Shown piece after piece: positions 24,176-33,215 of a stretch of DNA of 64,000 bases. The DNA lies in the NCBI RefSeq assembly GCF_030519475.1, contig NZ_JAUMKD010000004.1, positions 578,406-642,405 of the forward strand. Direction: 5' to 3'. How positions within the stretch are numbered: position 1 is the first letter of the stretch; each line of letters starts with the position of its first letter. Origin of the DNA: Micromonospora sp. C28SCA-DRY-2 (lineage in GTDB: Bacteria > Actinomycetota > Actinomycetes > Mycobacteriales > Micromonosporaceae). The position numbers were made by a program, and so were the translations under genes. The notes beneath the pieces are model-generated. The model was not told the origin of the DNA. It ran no database searches and was given only the letters and a program-made list of their open reading frames with translations.

Positions 24176-25226
24176 GCTGCATCTCCGGCTGTTGGCTGAG
24201 GGTCGGCCAGGGCCAGCGGGCAGGATCGCCGGTGCCGCAGGCGGCGAATGCGGCGGCGATGATCTCGGGCTCGGCGCCGGCGGCGAGAAGGGTGTGCAGC
24301 AGGATGCGCGCCTTGTAGGGGTCGAGGAAGCCGGCGCCGACGAGCCCTCGGCGCTGCAGGTCGCTCTCGGAGCCGGGGAAGGCGTAGGTGGACGCCAAGA
24401 CCGGTCCGGCACCAGTACGGGAGGCGAGCACGACCGGGATCCTCGCCGCGAGGGCGGTGAGCTTCTCGACGAGGCGTTGAGGTACGTGGCCAACGCCGAA
24501 CCCCGCCACGACGAGGGCGTCGAGCCCGTCGGCGCCGGCGAGGAGGGCGCCGTCGTCGCCCAGGGATACGGTGTACAGCCCGACTCGTGGAACCCGGGTG
24601 ATCGTCTCCAGCGGCACGGTCAGGCGGTGCGGTAAGTGGGTGAGCAGCCGTACTGTGCCCTCGACGACGTGGCCGAGCGGGCCGGTGTTCGGCGAGCGGA
24701 AGGTGCCGCCGCTGGTGGAATGCGTCTTGCGGACGTGCTGGGCGGCATGGATCTCGTCGGCGAAGACCACGAGGGCGCCAAGGCCGCGGGCGGCCGGGCT
24801 GGCGGCGGTGCGGATCGCGGCGAGGATGTTCGCGGGTCCGTCGGCGCCGGCAATGGTGGGGTTGCGCATCGCACCGGTGACTACAACCGGCGCCTCGCCG
24901 GTGTGCAGCAGGTCGAGCAGGTAGGCGGTTTCCTCGATGGTGTCGGTGCCCTGGGTGACCACGACGCCATCCATACCGCCGGTCGCGATGCGGTCGGCGA
25001 TCAGTGCGGCCAGCGCCGTGAGGTCGTCGAAGCTGAGCGAGGCGCCCGGCAGTTGGCGGAAGGTCTGGACGTGCACGTCGATACCAGTCTCGGCCAGTCC
25101 AGGTACGGCGGCGATGAGCTCCTCGGCGGTCAGGGTCGGCACGACGCCGCCAGCGTCGCTGCCGGCGGTCATGGCGATTGTCCCGCCGAGGGAGAGCATC
25201 AAGACCGATGTCGGCTTCTCCGCCAC
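24168..25226 (-). CDS. L-asparaginase family protein
   Basis: A 352-aa amidohydrolase releasing ammonia from Asn or a related amide. Both active-site segments are present: LSLGGTIAMTAG (nucleophile Thr) and VVTQGTDTIEETAYLL (second Thr-Asp pair); VVVTGAMRNPT and GADGPANILAAI are also family blocks. No signal peptide, so cytoplasmic. Downstream PPC gene overlaps it; upstream is an XRE regulator 66 bp away. Whether it belongs to the RiPP regulon is unknown. Confidence 0.88.
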   Translation of the reverse strand: MAEKPTSVLMLSLGGTIAMTAGSDAGGVVPTLTAEELIAAVPGLAETGIDVHVQTFRQLPGASLSFDDLTALAALIADRIATGGMDGVVVTQGTDTIEETAYLLDLLHTGEAPVVVTGAMRNPTIAGADGPANILAAIRTAASPAARGLGALVVFADEIHAAQHVRKTHSTSGGTFRSPNTGPLGHVVEGTVRLLTHLPHRLTVPLETITRVPRVGLYTVSLGDDGALLAGADGLDALVVAGFGVGHVPQRLVEKLTALAARIPVVLASRTGAGPVLASTYAFPGSESDLQRRGLVGAGFLDPYKARILLHTLLAAGAEPEIIAAAFAACGTGDPARWPWPTLSQQPEMQHA

Positions 25227-25292
25227 CGCACCTCCTCGTCCGTGCCTGTGTGCCTGCGGCAGCCTGTCACAGTTTCTGAGTGAAGCGAAGGC

Positions 25293-26819
25293 TCAAGGGA
25301 GGCTGGCCAGGTAGCGGCAGGCTGCGTTGATCCCGTCGGTGGTCAGTAACCGGCTGCGCGGTCGGATCATCCCTTCGACGCCGACGGCGGCCAGCTCGGT
25401 GCAGCGTCGACGCAGCCAGGGCCATTCCAGGCCGAGGTACTCGGCGAGGATTCGTAGGCGGCGGGTGGACCGGCCCGATGCGGTGATGGAGCCGGCTTGG
25501 CCGCCGCGGGCAACGTCGTCGTAGCGGCGTAGCGCGGTACGGCGATCGAGGGCGTCGACGTGCCAGAGTCCGTCGGCGCGCACCCAGTTGGCGAGAATGA
25601 CCTGCGTGTGTGGGGTCAGCACGAAGCCTTCGACGGTGGCGTACGCCGGGTCTGGACTCACGTGCACGGCGATGCGCAGGGATTCCATGAACGCTGCCGA
25701 GAGCAGCAGCAGAATGCGTTCCGCGTGGGGGCTCCCCCTCACGGCGGTCTCTGGGATGCAGAAGACGCGGGCGGCCGGGGCGGTGGGTGTGGTGAAGCGT
25801 TCACTCGTGGCGTGCAGATAGCCGATCTTGTGGCGGAAGAGCAGCCAGGTACTGGCTTCTTCGCCGTACTGCTCGCGGGTCCAGAACACGGGCTGGTCGG
25901 TCGCGGCATCGAGGCGGTGGCTGATGTAGCGGGCGCAGAAGTCGGAGCCAAGCCACATCTGGCTCAAGGTGTTGAGGTCGGCGGCGACGTTGCGGCTGAC
26001 TGCGGAGCCGGGTAGTTGGGCGTAGCGGCGTAGTTTGGGGACGCTGTCGGCGAGCGCGGCATCATCGGCCAGGAGAGCGTCGTCCATGCCGCACAGGGCC
26101 CACAGGATGCCGATGGTGAAGGCGTCGAGGCGGTATGCCGGTACCGCCATTCCAAGGGTGGGCGTTGTGGCCACGGCGAGGATGGGCTCGTCGCCGTCCA
26201 GCAGTTCCGTCGCCACGAGATCGCGCAGGCCGAAGGCGGCGGCGTGGCCACCGTTGAGCGTACGTGGGTAGCGGGCGGCGTGGCGGCGGTCTTGGACGGG
26301 GATGCTGGTGAGGGTCAGGGTCGTAGCGGGTACGGCTCGGCCGTATGGCAGGGTCAGCAGTCGGTCGACCGGCCATACCGGTGGGGGCGCCGTTAGTTGC
26401 ACACCGGGCAGCGCTGATGCCCAGTCCGCCGCCGCACCAGTGGCGATCTCACCCGGTGAGGCGGCGAACGCGGATGCCGTTGGCGTGGTGCTGGGCCGCT
26501 GCTGGGAGACGGCGGCGCGCACCGCGCGGGCGGTGGCGGCCACGGCGGCACGCTCCTGGTGTCGCTCCAGTTCGACCAGCGGAAGCAGGTTGGTGAGCGC
26601 GCCTCCTGCGGCGAGCGCGGTGTCGCAGGCGGTTGCGAATTCCGGGGTCGGCCAGCGCAGGGCCTTCTCGATCTTCGCGATGAGATCCGAACTGACGTGC
26701 AGGTGCTCGCCGAGCCGCGCTTGTGACCAGCCGCGCTGTTCTCGCCATGATCGCAGCTGGGCGCCGAAGTAATGCTTGGCGGAGGTGTGGGGTGCGAGTT
26801 CGCGTGGAGTCTGGGCCAT
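25293..26819 (-). CDS. XRE regulator with large C-terminal domain, downstream flank of RiPP locus
   Basis: A 508-aa protein. The N-terminal HTH (HYFGAQLRSWREQRGWSQAR, LGEHLHVSSDLIAKIEKALR) is clearly paralogous to that at 36248, including the phrases QTPR and TALAAGGALTNLLPL. The ATG at 26819 was chosen because the paralogue begins at the same residue. The rest (about residues 90-508) has no recognised domain; DGDEPILAVATTPTLGMAVP and AERILLLLSAAFMESLRIAV suggest a globular alpha/beta protein. It lies 131 bp after the HEXXH gene on the same strand. Confidence 0.75.
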   Translation of the reverse strand: MAQTPRELAPHTSAKHYFGAQLRSWREQRGWSQARLGEHLHVSSDLIAKIEKALRWPTPEFATACDTALAAGGALTNLLPLVELERHQERAAVAATARAVRAAVSQQRPSTTPTASAFAASPGEIATGAAADWASALPGVQLTAPPPVWPVDRLLTLPYGRAVPATTLTLTSIPVQDRRHAARYPRTLNGGHAAAFGLRDLVATELLDGDEPILAVATTPTLGMAVPAYRLDAFTIGILWALCGMDDALLADDAALADSVPKLRRYAQLPGSAVSRNVAADLNTLSQMWLGSDFCARYISHRLDAATDQPVFWTREQYGEEASTWLLFRHKIGYLHATSERFTTPTAPAARVFCIPETAVRGSPHAERILLLLSAAFMESLRIAVHVSPDPAYATVEGFVLTPHTQVILANWVRADGLWHVDALDRRTALRRYDDVARGGQAGSITASGRSTRRLRILAEYLGLEWPWLRRRCTELAAVGVEGMIRPRSRLLTTDGINAACRYLASLP

Positions 26820-26950
26820 CCCAACCTCACGGAATGCGCCGGCCGTGTGCCCGGTTCGGAGGGCGGATTCGGCGGCCGCTTGGTAGCGATTGGTGTCGCC
26901 CACGGTACACGGTGCACACGGCGATGTCCGTCCTACCTCACCATCGCTGA

Positions 26951-27865
26951 TCAGGTCGGCTGCGCGGCGGTGATGCTGACGGCGGTGGCGAAGATCTCGG
27001 TCATACGGCGGCGTAGATCGTCGTGGTCGACCAGTGTGATGGCGATCTGGAAGCTGTCCCTTGCTTGGGCGAGCTGTTCGGCCTGCGGGCGCAGATGGGC
27101 GGTGAGAAAGTCGCGTACCTCGGCTGGCGCGGTGGAGGCGACGCGTGCGGCGTACAGGACGGTGAGCGGGAAGGCCCAGCAGGCGTGGAGGAAGCCGAAG
27201 GCGGGTCGTTTGGTGGCTCGCCAGGGTGAGTAGAAGTGCCGGTCGTCGGGGATGGTGACGTGGCAGGCGGCCAGGGCGTCGTTGAGCCAGTTGTGGCCGG
27301 CTTCGTGGATGAGGTCGCGGGCGAGGACGACTGGGTGGTTGGTGTAGTCGGTGAAGACGGTGCCGGGCAGGCGGGTGATGGTCCAGCTGAGCAGGGTGTC
27401 GTGGAGCGTCTTCCGTTTGAGGAGGCAGATGATCGGCGCGTGGTCGCGCAGGAGCGTGCCAAAGCCGGCGCTGACTGCCGACGCGAGCCCGTTCCGCACT
27501 TGCTCCAGGGCGGGTGGGCTGGCCGGCGTCGTTTCGGGGTTGATGACGTAGTAGGGCGTGGCGGCGAGGGCCGAGCGGTGCAGTTGCTCCGGCTTCGGGT
27601 TGACCACGATCGGGATCTTGTCACCAGGGTCGGTGCGTAGGCGGGCGGTGTCGCTGGCCGTGGCGTGGCGGTACCAGGCCAGCAGCGTGCCGTCGGCGGA
27701 TCGTGCCGCGGCTTCGGCACCTTCAAGCCAGTGGTGGGCTAGGGCGTAGCTGAGCGGGGTGCTGGCGGGAGCGTTCGTGCCGAGGACGCGGTGGATAGCG
27801 GTGGTGCGTCGCCGGCGTAGGTCGGTGGTGGCCGGCAGGCTGAAGAGGTCGTCAAGGGGCGGCAC
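26951..27865 (-). CDS. HEXXH-motif protein of RiPP clusters
   Basis: A 304-aa protein; GTG 27865 follows AAAGGAG by 9 nt, and the ORF upstream of it is antisense-like. It carries a metal site LIHEAGHNWLND (His187, Glu188, His191) within an otherwise helical protein (TLHDTLLSWTITRLPGTVF). This is the HEXXH motif domain family (TIGR04267), found beside radical SAM/SPASM enzymes in FxSxx-type and related RiPP loci; some members are iron/2OG-dependent peptide beta-hydroxylases. It follows the precursor gene, separated by a strong hairpin. Confidence 0.8.
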   Translation of the reverse strand: MPPLDDLFSLPATTDLRRRRTTAIHRVLGTNAPASTPLSYALAHHWLEGAEAAARSADGTLLAWYRHATASDTARLRTDPGDKIPIVVNPKPEQLHRSALAATPYYVINPETTPASPPALEQVRNGLASAVSAGFGTLLRDHAPIICLLKRKTLHDTLLSWTITRLPGTVFTDYTNHPVVLARDLIHEAGHNWLNDALAACHVTIPDDRHFYSPWRATKRPAFGFLHACWAFPLTVLYAARVASTAPAEVRDFLTAHLRPQAEQLAQARDSFQIAITLVDHDDLRRRMTEIFATAVSITAAQPT

Positions 27866-27893
27866 CGGCTGTTCTCCTTTGCGCCGTGGTGGG

Positions 27894-27927
27894 CGCCTGG
27901 TGCCGGGGCGGGGCCCGGCACCAGGCG
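27894..27927 (-). terminator. Perfect 14-bp hairpin between precursor and HEXXH gene
   Basis: Arms 27894-27907 (CGCCTGGTGCCGGG) and 27914-27927 pair perfectly around a 6-nt loop, with no U-tract. Placed 11 nt after the precursor stop, it resembles the attenuator/processing hairpin that lets RiPP precursors be expressed above their enzymes. Confidence 0.7.
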
Positions 27928-27938
27928 AGGGCGGACGG

Positions 27939-28094
27939 TTACTGCTGGCCGGTGGAGCTGTCTGCGTTGTCCGCGGGAGGCCAGCCGGTGGTGGATACGT
28001 TGGAGGTGTGCGCGGTGACCTGGACGGTAGTGTCGTCGCCGCGGAGCTGGTCGACGGCGGCGAGGAAGTCGTCGTAGGGCGTGGGTGTGTCCAC
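27939..28094 (-). CDS. Candidate RiPP precursor peptide (51 aa)
   Basis: GTG start at 28094, 6 nt after AAGGAG; too short for usual ORF cutoffs. The N-terminal half is acidic and helical (MDTPTPYDDFLAAVDQLRGD), a leader-like segment; the second half is Ser/Thr/Asn/Gly-rich and ends TTGWPPADNADSSTGQQ. There is no Cys, so no lanthionine or sactionine; Trp38, Asn and Asp residues are possible targets for radical cross-linking or hydroxylation. It lacks the FxSxx C-terminus of FxsA. It sits between the 2OG-oxygenase (89-bp gap) and the HEXXH gene, with a hairpin immediately after it. Confidence 0.75.
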   Translation of the reverse strand: MDTPTPYDDFLAAVDQLRGDDTTVQVTAHTSNVSTTGWPPADNADSSTGQQ

Positions 28095-28183
28095 GATGTG
28101 CTCCTTGTCTGGGTGTCTCGGAAGTCAGGGCTGCTGAGGGCGGTGAGCGGCGGCGGGCTGCGGGTGCGCGGTGGCACTGGCGT

Positions 28184-28903
28184 TCACCGTTCGGCGATGA
28201 GCCAGCTGATGAACTTGCGGGACCGTCCGGAGCTGACTGGTTCGGTGCCGTGGGTCAGTTGGGAGCCGTAGACGATGGCGTCGCCAAGGCGGGGACGGAC
28301 GGTCCAGCGGGTGCGTGGTAGGTCGCGGAACCAGGCGGAGGAGTTGTCGGCACCGTCGTGGATGAGCGACATGCCGGGTACGTATCCGGCGGCGCTGGCC
28401 AGGTCGGTGCTGGCCCAGATGTCAGGGGCTCCCGTCGTCTCGACGTAGAAATCGCCTCCGGCATCGGCGTGACGGATGGGGATGCCAATGCCGCCGATCT
28501 GGCGGGGCCAGGTGTGGGGGTCGGGGGCGATGCCGTCGGCGTGCGGGGTGATGTGCTGTCCGGTGCGGTACTCGACGTAGGTCCACGGACGCAGCGCGGT
28601 CACCGACGGCATGGCGCGGCGGATGGTCGGCATGGCGCGGTTCGTCGCCCGGTCGAGGATGGCGGTCACCGATGAAGGCAGCTCGGTGATCTCGATACGT
28701 CCGGCTGGTTCGTAGACCGCCATGGCCTGCGCGGCGGTCAGGCCCGGGATCTCGTGCATGGTGGTGGTACGGCCGCAGTCGAAACGGCGTGTGCCGGCTG
28801 CCGCGAGGATCTCGTCCATGGCTGTCGCGAGCTGTTCGACGTCGGTAGGGCTCAGGAAGCCCTCCACGCTGTGGGTGGTCAGGGTTTCGGCTACGTGGAT
28901 CAT
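28184..28903 (-). CDS. 2-oxoglutarate/Fe(II) oxygenase
   Basis: A 239-aa enzyme with the facial triad in HITPHADGI (His121, Asp123) and SQLTHGTEP (His218), and the 2OG-binding Arg in GRSRKFISW (Arg228). ATG 28903 follows GAGGACGCC. It begins 28 bp after the radical SAM stop and precedes the precursor gene, so peptide hydroxylation is the likely job. An HEXXH protein in the same locus may be a second hydroxylase. Confidence 0.85.
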   Translation of the reverse strand: MIHVAETLTTHSVEGFLSPTDVEQLATAMDEILAAAGTRRFDCGRTTTMHEIPGLTAAQAMAVYEPAGRIEITELPSSVTAILDRATNRAMPTIRRAMPSVTALRPWTYVEYRTGQHITPHADGIAPDPHTWPRQIGGIGIPIRHADAGGDFYVETTGAPDIWASTDLASAAGYVPGMSLIHDGADNSSAWFRDLPRTRWTVRPRLGDAIVYGSQLTHGTEPVSSGRSRKFISWLIAER

Positions 28904-28931
28904 GGCGTCCGTCCTCGAGGGGTAGGCGGGC

Positions 28932-30767
28932 TCAGGGGCGGCATTCGCAGTCGGCGGGCGCGGTGCTGGCGATGTCGGTGAGTGCGGTGGTGACGGCGGT
29001 GACGGCGTCGTCGAGGGCGGCGAAGTAGGCGTCCCAGCCGGCCGTCGGGGCGAGGGAGAGCCCGAGGACCGGGTACTGGCGGCTGGTGGTCTCGCATGTC
29101 AGCCGGTCCCGACCGACCAGCAGCTGGCAGGCGGCCGGCAGCACCTGTCGCGCTCGGGTGTCCAGCCGGCAGAGAACGGCGCTGAGCCGGGCGGACTCGG
29201 TACGGTGTCGTGGGAGAACGCCGACATGCAGTCCGACCGGTGCGAGGTCGAGACCCGTGTACCGGTGGCCCTGACAGCTGTCGTAGGTGACGTAGCCTAG
29301 GCGCCGGGTGAGCAGGTCGACCAGCGGCCAGACGGCGGGTTCGATGCCGTCGCGCCACTGGGGATGGTGGGGGTCGAGGTCGTCGGCTGGGTGGGTACCG
29401 GCCAACCCGGCGCTGTTGATGTTGCCGTGATCGCTGTGCCGCAAGGTGGCCGCCGGTCGGGGTCGGCCGGGGTCGTCCCAGCGGGCAAGGAAGCCAGCGA
29501 CGTCGGGCATGGAGTTGGGCCGACGGGGGCGCCATGGCACCGCGCGGCATGAGGCGCCGCCGGGTCGGTGGGGTTCGGCGAGGAGAGCTGCGACACCGTC
29601 GACCAGACGCATTCGGTAGGCGCAGTACTCATCGTCGCCGTCGGCGTGCCGGTGCGCCCGCCACCGGGTGGCGACGCAGCCGCCGCCGCAGGTGTCGCGG
29701 TACCGGCAGCTCGCGCACTTGGCCATCAGCGACCGGCCCGCCTCAAGCAGCGGCAGGCGGCGCTGCGCGCCAATGACGTCGGCCTCCTCAGAAGCACCCG
29801 GCAGGCCGGTGAGCTGGGCCTGCGGCGCCGGTAGCTCGTCGCAGCTGCCCATGCGCCCGTCGGGGTAGGCGGTGAAGACGTGGTCACACTTGGCGTCGGA
29901 GAAGTGGCAGATGGTCGCCGCTGCGCCGGTGAGCCGGTGGATGGTCGACACCGCGGGCTCGAGCTTGATGCGCCGGAACAGGCCGCTGCCGATCCAGTGC
30001 GCGGTCGCGCTGAGGACAAAGGACGCGTACTCGGCAGGCGTGATCGCCCAGGCCGGCCCGGAGCCACCGGTGAGGGCCGCCTGTTGCAGATGGCGGCTCG
30101 CCGGCACGCGTGCACCAGCGAGCCGGGTCGGGGCGGCGACGGTGGCGTCGAAGCAGGGGACGAGGTTGACGGCGCGCACGGCGGCAAATCTGGCGAGATG
30201 GTCGAGGATCTCGGCGGCGCGGCCGAGCACGGCAGAGGTGACGACGCTGATGACCCCGACGTGCCTGCCGCGGGCGGCGAGCAGGCGCAGGGCGGCGGCG
30301 ACCCGGTCGTATGTGGGCTGGGCGTCGTAGCCGACGCGCCAGGCATTGCCGGCGGCGTCGCCGTCGAGCGAGATCCCGATTTCCAGCCCGGGGTAGTGCG
30401 TGTCGATGAGGTCCAGCCAGCTGTCGTCGAGGAGAAGGCCGTTGGTCTGCATTGAGACGCGCACGACGTTGGGTTGGGCCGCGAGCCGGTCAAGGATTTC
30501 GGCGAAGGCGGCGCGGTCAATCGTCAGCGGCTCGCCGCCGTGCAGCTCGACGGCGACGGGGCGGGCACCGAAGATCGCGGTCAGCCGGGCGGCGTCGTCG
30601 GCGGACAGTCGTGCTCCGCCGGGGGCTTCCTTGCGCTTCTCGTAGCAGTAAAGGCAGTCGATGTTGCAGGTCTCGCCGCGCAGCTTGAGGATGACCGAGA
30701 CCGGCCGGCGGTCGTCGGCGGACAGGGGCCGGTACATGGCCTCCGGGGTGGGGGTGGCCGGTGGCAT
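28932..30767 (-). CDS. Radical SAM/SPASM maturase with C-terminal extension
   Basis: A 611-aa enzyme. Cys34, Cys38 and Cys41 (CNIDCLYC) bind the SAM cluster; GGEPL and SMQTNGLLLDD follow. SPASM cysteines occur in CHFSDAKCDHVF, MGSCDEL, CASCRYRDTCGGGC and EYCAYR. This is the FxsB/GRRM-like architecture that installs C-C or C-N cross-links on a peptide. After about residue 410 an extra 200-residue domain (PDVAGFLARWDDPGRPRP, VTYDSCQGHRYTGLDLAPVG) continues in frame without a stop; I do not recognise it. ATG 30767 was chosen 2 nt after the upstream stop; the open frame further 5' is antisense to the nucleotidyltransferase. Confidence 0.88.
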   Translation of the reverse strand: MPPATPTPEAMYRPLSADDRRPVSVILKLRGETCNIDCLYCYEKRKEAPGGARLSADDAARLTAIFGARPVAVELHGGEPLTIDRAAFAEILDRLAAQPNVVRVSMQTNGLLLDDSWLDLIDTHYPGLEIGISLDGDAAGNAWRVGYDAQPTYDRVAAALRLLAARGRHVGVISVVTSAVLGRAAEILDHLARFAAVRAVNLVPCFDATVAAPTRLAGARVPASRHLQQAALTGGSGPAWAITPAEYASFVLSATAHWIGSGLFRRIKLEPAVSTIHRLTGAAATICHFSDAKCDHVFTAYPDGRMGSCDELPAPQAQLTGLPGASEEADVIGAQRRLPLLEAGRSLMAKCASCRYRDTCGGGCVATRWRAHRHADGDDEYCAYRMRLVDGVAALLAEPHRPGGASCRAVPWRPRRPNSMPDVAGFLARWDDPGRPRPAATLRHSDHGNINSAGLAGTHPADDLDPHHPQWRDGIEPAVWPLVDLLTRRLGYVTYDSCQGHRYTGLDLAPVGLHVGVLPRHRTESARLSAVLCRLDTRARQVLPAACQLLVGRDRLTCETTSRQYPVLGLSLAPTAGWDAYFAALDDAVTAVTTALTDIASTAPADCECRP

Positions 30768-30769
30768 GG

Positions 30770-31648
30770 TTAGCCTCCCTGGCGGTTCGCCCGGTGCCAG
30801 CCAGTGAGCTGGCCGGGGGTGAGGCGGATGCGTTCGTCGCCGCGGCGCAGGAACCAGCCGTCGGTGTAGCGCTGGGGCAGCCAACCCAGCTCGCCGGTAC
30901 CAGCGGGAGGCGGCTCTTCGGCGGTGGTGCGGTCCGGCCAACACCGAAGGAGTGCGGCGGTGACCCGCTTCCGGACGGACGGGAACCAGGAGGTGTCGTC
31001 GGCGTTCCAGGATGGGGCGGGCAGCGACGGTGGCGGGCCGTCGTTGGCTCGACGCCAGAGGGCGGGTAGCCACTTGTCGCCGAGCAGCGGTTGGTCCGCC
31101 GCGACGACGTCGAGGCCGAGAAGGCAGATCTCCAGCTGGCGGCGTACCACCTCGGCCTCGGCATACAGGTGGTCGGTGGTGAGTCCGAGGAGGTCTTCGA
31201 CCAGGCTGAGGACGTGCTCGACCCGGTCGGCGACGGCCCAGTGCCGGTAGCAGGCGATCTCGCTGGCGGTGGCGACCGGCTGCCATCCCAACGGGGTGTA
31301 CCGCCGTGCGGTGCGCAGCCGGGTCAGTTGCCCGAGCGCGGCCCGGACCTGCCGGAAGCGCTCCACGTCATCGAAGCGCACGTCGAAGGAGTCCAGCCTG
31401 CTCCGCAGCGGTTCGATCATGGATTCGGTACATGCGGCGAGGTCGACCCGTACGCCGTCCACCAAGCGGGAGTGCAGCGCCGGGGGCTGGTCGTAGAAGA
31501 CGACCCGAAGGTCGATGTCGCTGCGGGCATGGGCCAGCCCGGCGCCCAGCGCGCCCTCCAGCCAGACATCGCTGACGCGACGGTCACCGCACAGCTCGGC
31601 CGCGACCCGGGCCGCGATCGCGGTGCGGATGTCGGCTGACCTGGTCAC
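30770..31648 (-). CDS. Nucleotidyltransferase-fold protein
   Basis: A 292-aa protein whose first 80 residues fit the polymerase-beta NTase fold: WLEGALGAGLAHARSDIDLR has the G-(A/S)...SDxD metal motif (the usual Ser of GS is Ala) and VRVDLAACTE the third carboxylate. A helical C-terminal domain follows (DRVEHVLSLVEDLLGLT). It could nucleotidylate or activate a small molecule or peptide. GTGA overlap with the upstream dehydrogenase. Confidence 0.72.
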   Translation of the reverse strand: MTRSADIRTAIAARVAAELCGDRRVSDVWLEGALGAGLAHARSDIDLRVVFYDQPPALHSRLVDGVRVDLAACTESMIEPLRSRLDSFDVRFDDVERFRQVRAALGQLTRLRTARRYTPLGWQPVATASEIACYRHWAVADRVEHVLSLVEDLLGLTTDHLYAEAEVVRRQLEICLLGLDVVAADQPLLGDKWLPALWRRANDGPPPSLPAPSWNADDTSWFPSVRKRVTAALLRCWPDRTTAEEPPPAGTGELGWLPQRYTDGWFLRRGDERIRLTPGQLTGWHRANRQGG

Positions 31649-32553
31649 CCGCCCTCACCTCGTCCGGCCAACAGAGCCGTGCGTAGGGTCTGGGCCGCCC
31701 AGTGGTCGAGGACACGCCGCACGTCTGCACGCTGCGCTCCGACATGCGGGGTGAGGAGCAGGTTGCGCGGCTCACCCAGTCTGGTGAGCGAGGCGACGTG
31801 TTCGGGGTCGATCGCGTCGATGGCCAGGCCGCTCAGCGTGTCCGCGTCGAGGGCGTCCAGGCAGGCTGGCAGGTCGAGCGTCTCCACCCGCCCGACGCAG
31901 ATCAGCGCCGGGCGGTGTCGCCCAGCCTCGGCCAGCCACGGGGGGTTGAAGGCCGCTCGGGTGGTTTCGCGTAGTGGCAGCGCCACGACGTGCAGGTCTG
32001 CCCAACCGGCCAGCAGTTCGGCGGGGCGTTGCGGCAGGTGCGGTGGATTGGACGGCCACGCCGCGTACGCCAAGTTCTTCACGGCCGGGCCGAGTGCCTG
32101 CCCGATGGCGAGACCGACGGGGCCGGCGCCCCAGATGGCGAGGCGCTGCTCGGCCAGGTGGGGTCCAAGGCAGGCGGCCTTCAGGTGGCGGCCGGCGATG
32201 AGGCCGTTGTGCCCGAGTGCAACGCGACGGGTGAGGCTGAGCGCGGCCAGCAGGGTCCATTCCGCAACGGCAGCGGCGTTGGCGGCGGGGTTGCGGTGCA
32301 GGTTGACGCCGCGGGCCGCGAGCGCGGGAAGGTCGATGTTGTCGGTGCCGGACCCCGGCCGCACGACATGTCGCAGCGCCGGCAGACGGTCGAGGTGGTG
32401 GGCCGACAGCCGGGTGCCGGAACGCACGACGGCCGCGACTGCGGGGTGAGATGCCGCCGGTAGCCGGTCGAGCACCTCGACGCGTACGCCTGGCAGCGCC
32501 TGGGTCAGCTGGTGAGGGTCGGCGCTGCCCTCGATGACCAGGACTGTGGTCAT
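31645..32553 (-). CDS. D-2-hydroxyacid dehydrogenase
   Basis: A 302-aa NAD-dependent enzyme: Rossmann motif LAIWGAGPVGLAIGQALG, substrate-side ICVGRVETLD (Arg), AIDAIDPEHV (Glu/Asp) and catalytic LLTPHVGAQ (His). It interconverts a 2-keto and a 2-hydroxy acid. In this operon with a PEP-mutase-like gene, reduction of a phosphono- or keto-acid building block is conceivable (inference). ATGA overlap with the TylF gene; GTGA with the next. Confidence 0.85.
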   Translation of the reverse strand: MTTVLVIEGSADPHQLTQALPGVRVEVLDRLPAASHPAVAAVVRSGTRLSAHHLDRLPALRHVVRPGSGTDNIDLPALAARGVNLHRNPAANAAAVAEWTLLAALSLTRRVALGHNGLIAGRHLKAACLGPHLAEQRLAIWGAGPVGLAIGQALGPAVKNLAYAAWPSNPPHLPQRPAELLAGWADLHVVALPLRETTRAAFNPPWLAEAGRHRPALICVGRVETLDLPACLDALDADTLSGLAIDAIDPEHVASLTRLGEPRNLLLTPHVGAQRADVRRVLDHWAAQTLRTALLAGRGEGG

Positions 32554-33215
32554 GCGGTCCGCCGGTACAGGCCGAAGGCGAGGTCGCCGTCGCCGACGAG
32601 GACTTCCATCGGCGAGGGTGTGCCGAAGTAGTCGTCGCAGGCGCGCTTGACCCCGGGCAGGCCGTCCCATGCCTTCGGGTTCACAGCGGTGTCGGCGTAG
32701 TCGTCCACGATCAGTGCGCCACAGCGGCTCAGCCGGGGAACGCAGTGGGTGAGCGAGACGTGGATGGAGTCGTAGAAGTCGCCGTCGAGGTAGCCGAACC
32801 CGATCGTCTCTGGCAGTTGGTCGGGCAGGGTGTCGGTAAACCAGCCGGGATGGAAGACCGGGCTGGGCTTGTCCCAGGCGGCGTGCGTTGCCACAACGTC
32901 CGCTGGCGTGCTCACCAGTTCGCCTTCACCGAGGTGGTTGGAGTCCCGATCGCCGGGGGCCGGCAGGCCGGCGAACGAGTCGTAGACGTGGATCGGCCGA
33001 TCGGTGTCGCCGAGTTCGTCCAAGACGGCGCGCATCCACAGTGCCATTGCGCCCCGGTAACAGCCGACCTCCACGACCGCCCCCTCGACGCCGTCTTCGA
33101 CCATGCGCCGAAGGTGGCCGGCGATGGCGGTCAGCCGATCGGCGTCGACGGTGTTCGCGTGCTCGGCGAGCAACCAGGCCCGTAGCGCCGAGAGGTGGAC
33201 GGTCATCGCCGTCAC
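32550..33215 (-). CDS. TylF/MycF-type SAM methyltransferase
   Basis: A 221-aa methyltransferase: VEVGCYRGAMALWMRAVLDE (SAM motif I), IHVYDSFAGLPAPG, GYLDGDFYDSIHVSLTHC (metal Asp pair) and GALIVDDYAD, all typical of the TylF/MycF sugar and natural-product O-methyltransferases. GTG 33215 overlaps the Nudix stop (GTGA); ATG 33206 is an alternative. Confidence 0.85.
   Translation of the reverse strand: MTAMTVHLSALRAWLLAEHANTVDADRLTAIAGHLRRMVEDGVEGAVVEVGCYRGAMALWMRAVLDELGDTDRPIHVYDSFAGLPAPGDRDSNHLGEGELVSTPADVVATHAAWDKPSPVFHPGWFTDTLPDQLPETIGFGYLDGDFYDSIHVSLTHCVPRLSRCGALIVDDYADTAVNPKAWDGLPGVKRACDDYFGTPSPMEVLVGDGDLAFGLYRRTA

Noticed and set aside
27939..28094. Naming the precursor FxsA
   Set aside because: The peptide lacks the FxSxx C-terminus that defines that family, although the radical SAM and HEXXH neighbours are similar.
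28932..31286. A 784-aa radical SAM protein starting at 31286
   Set aside because: The extra N-terminus is antisense to the nucleotidyltransferase and is Arg/Pro-rich; ATG 30767 gives the normal family start.
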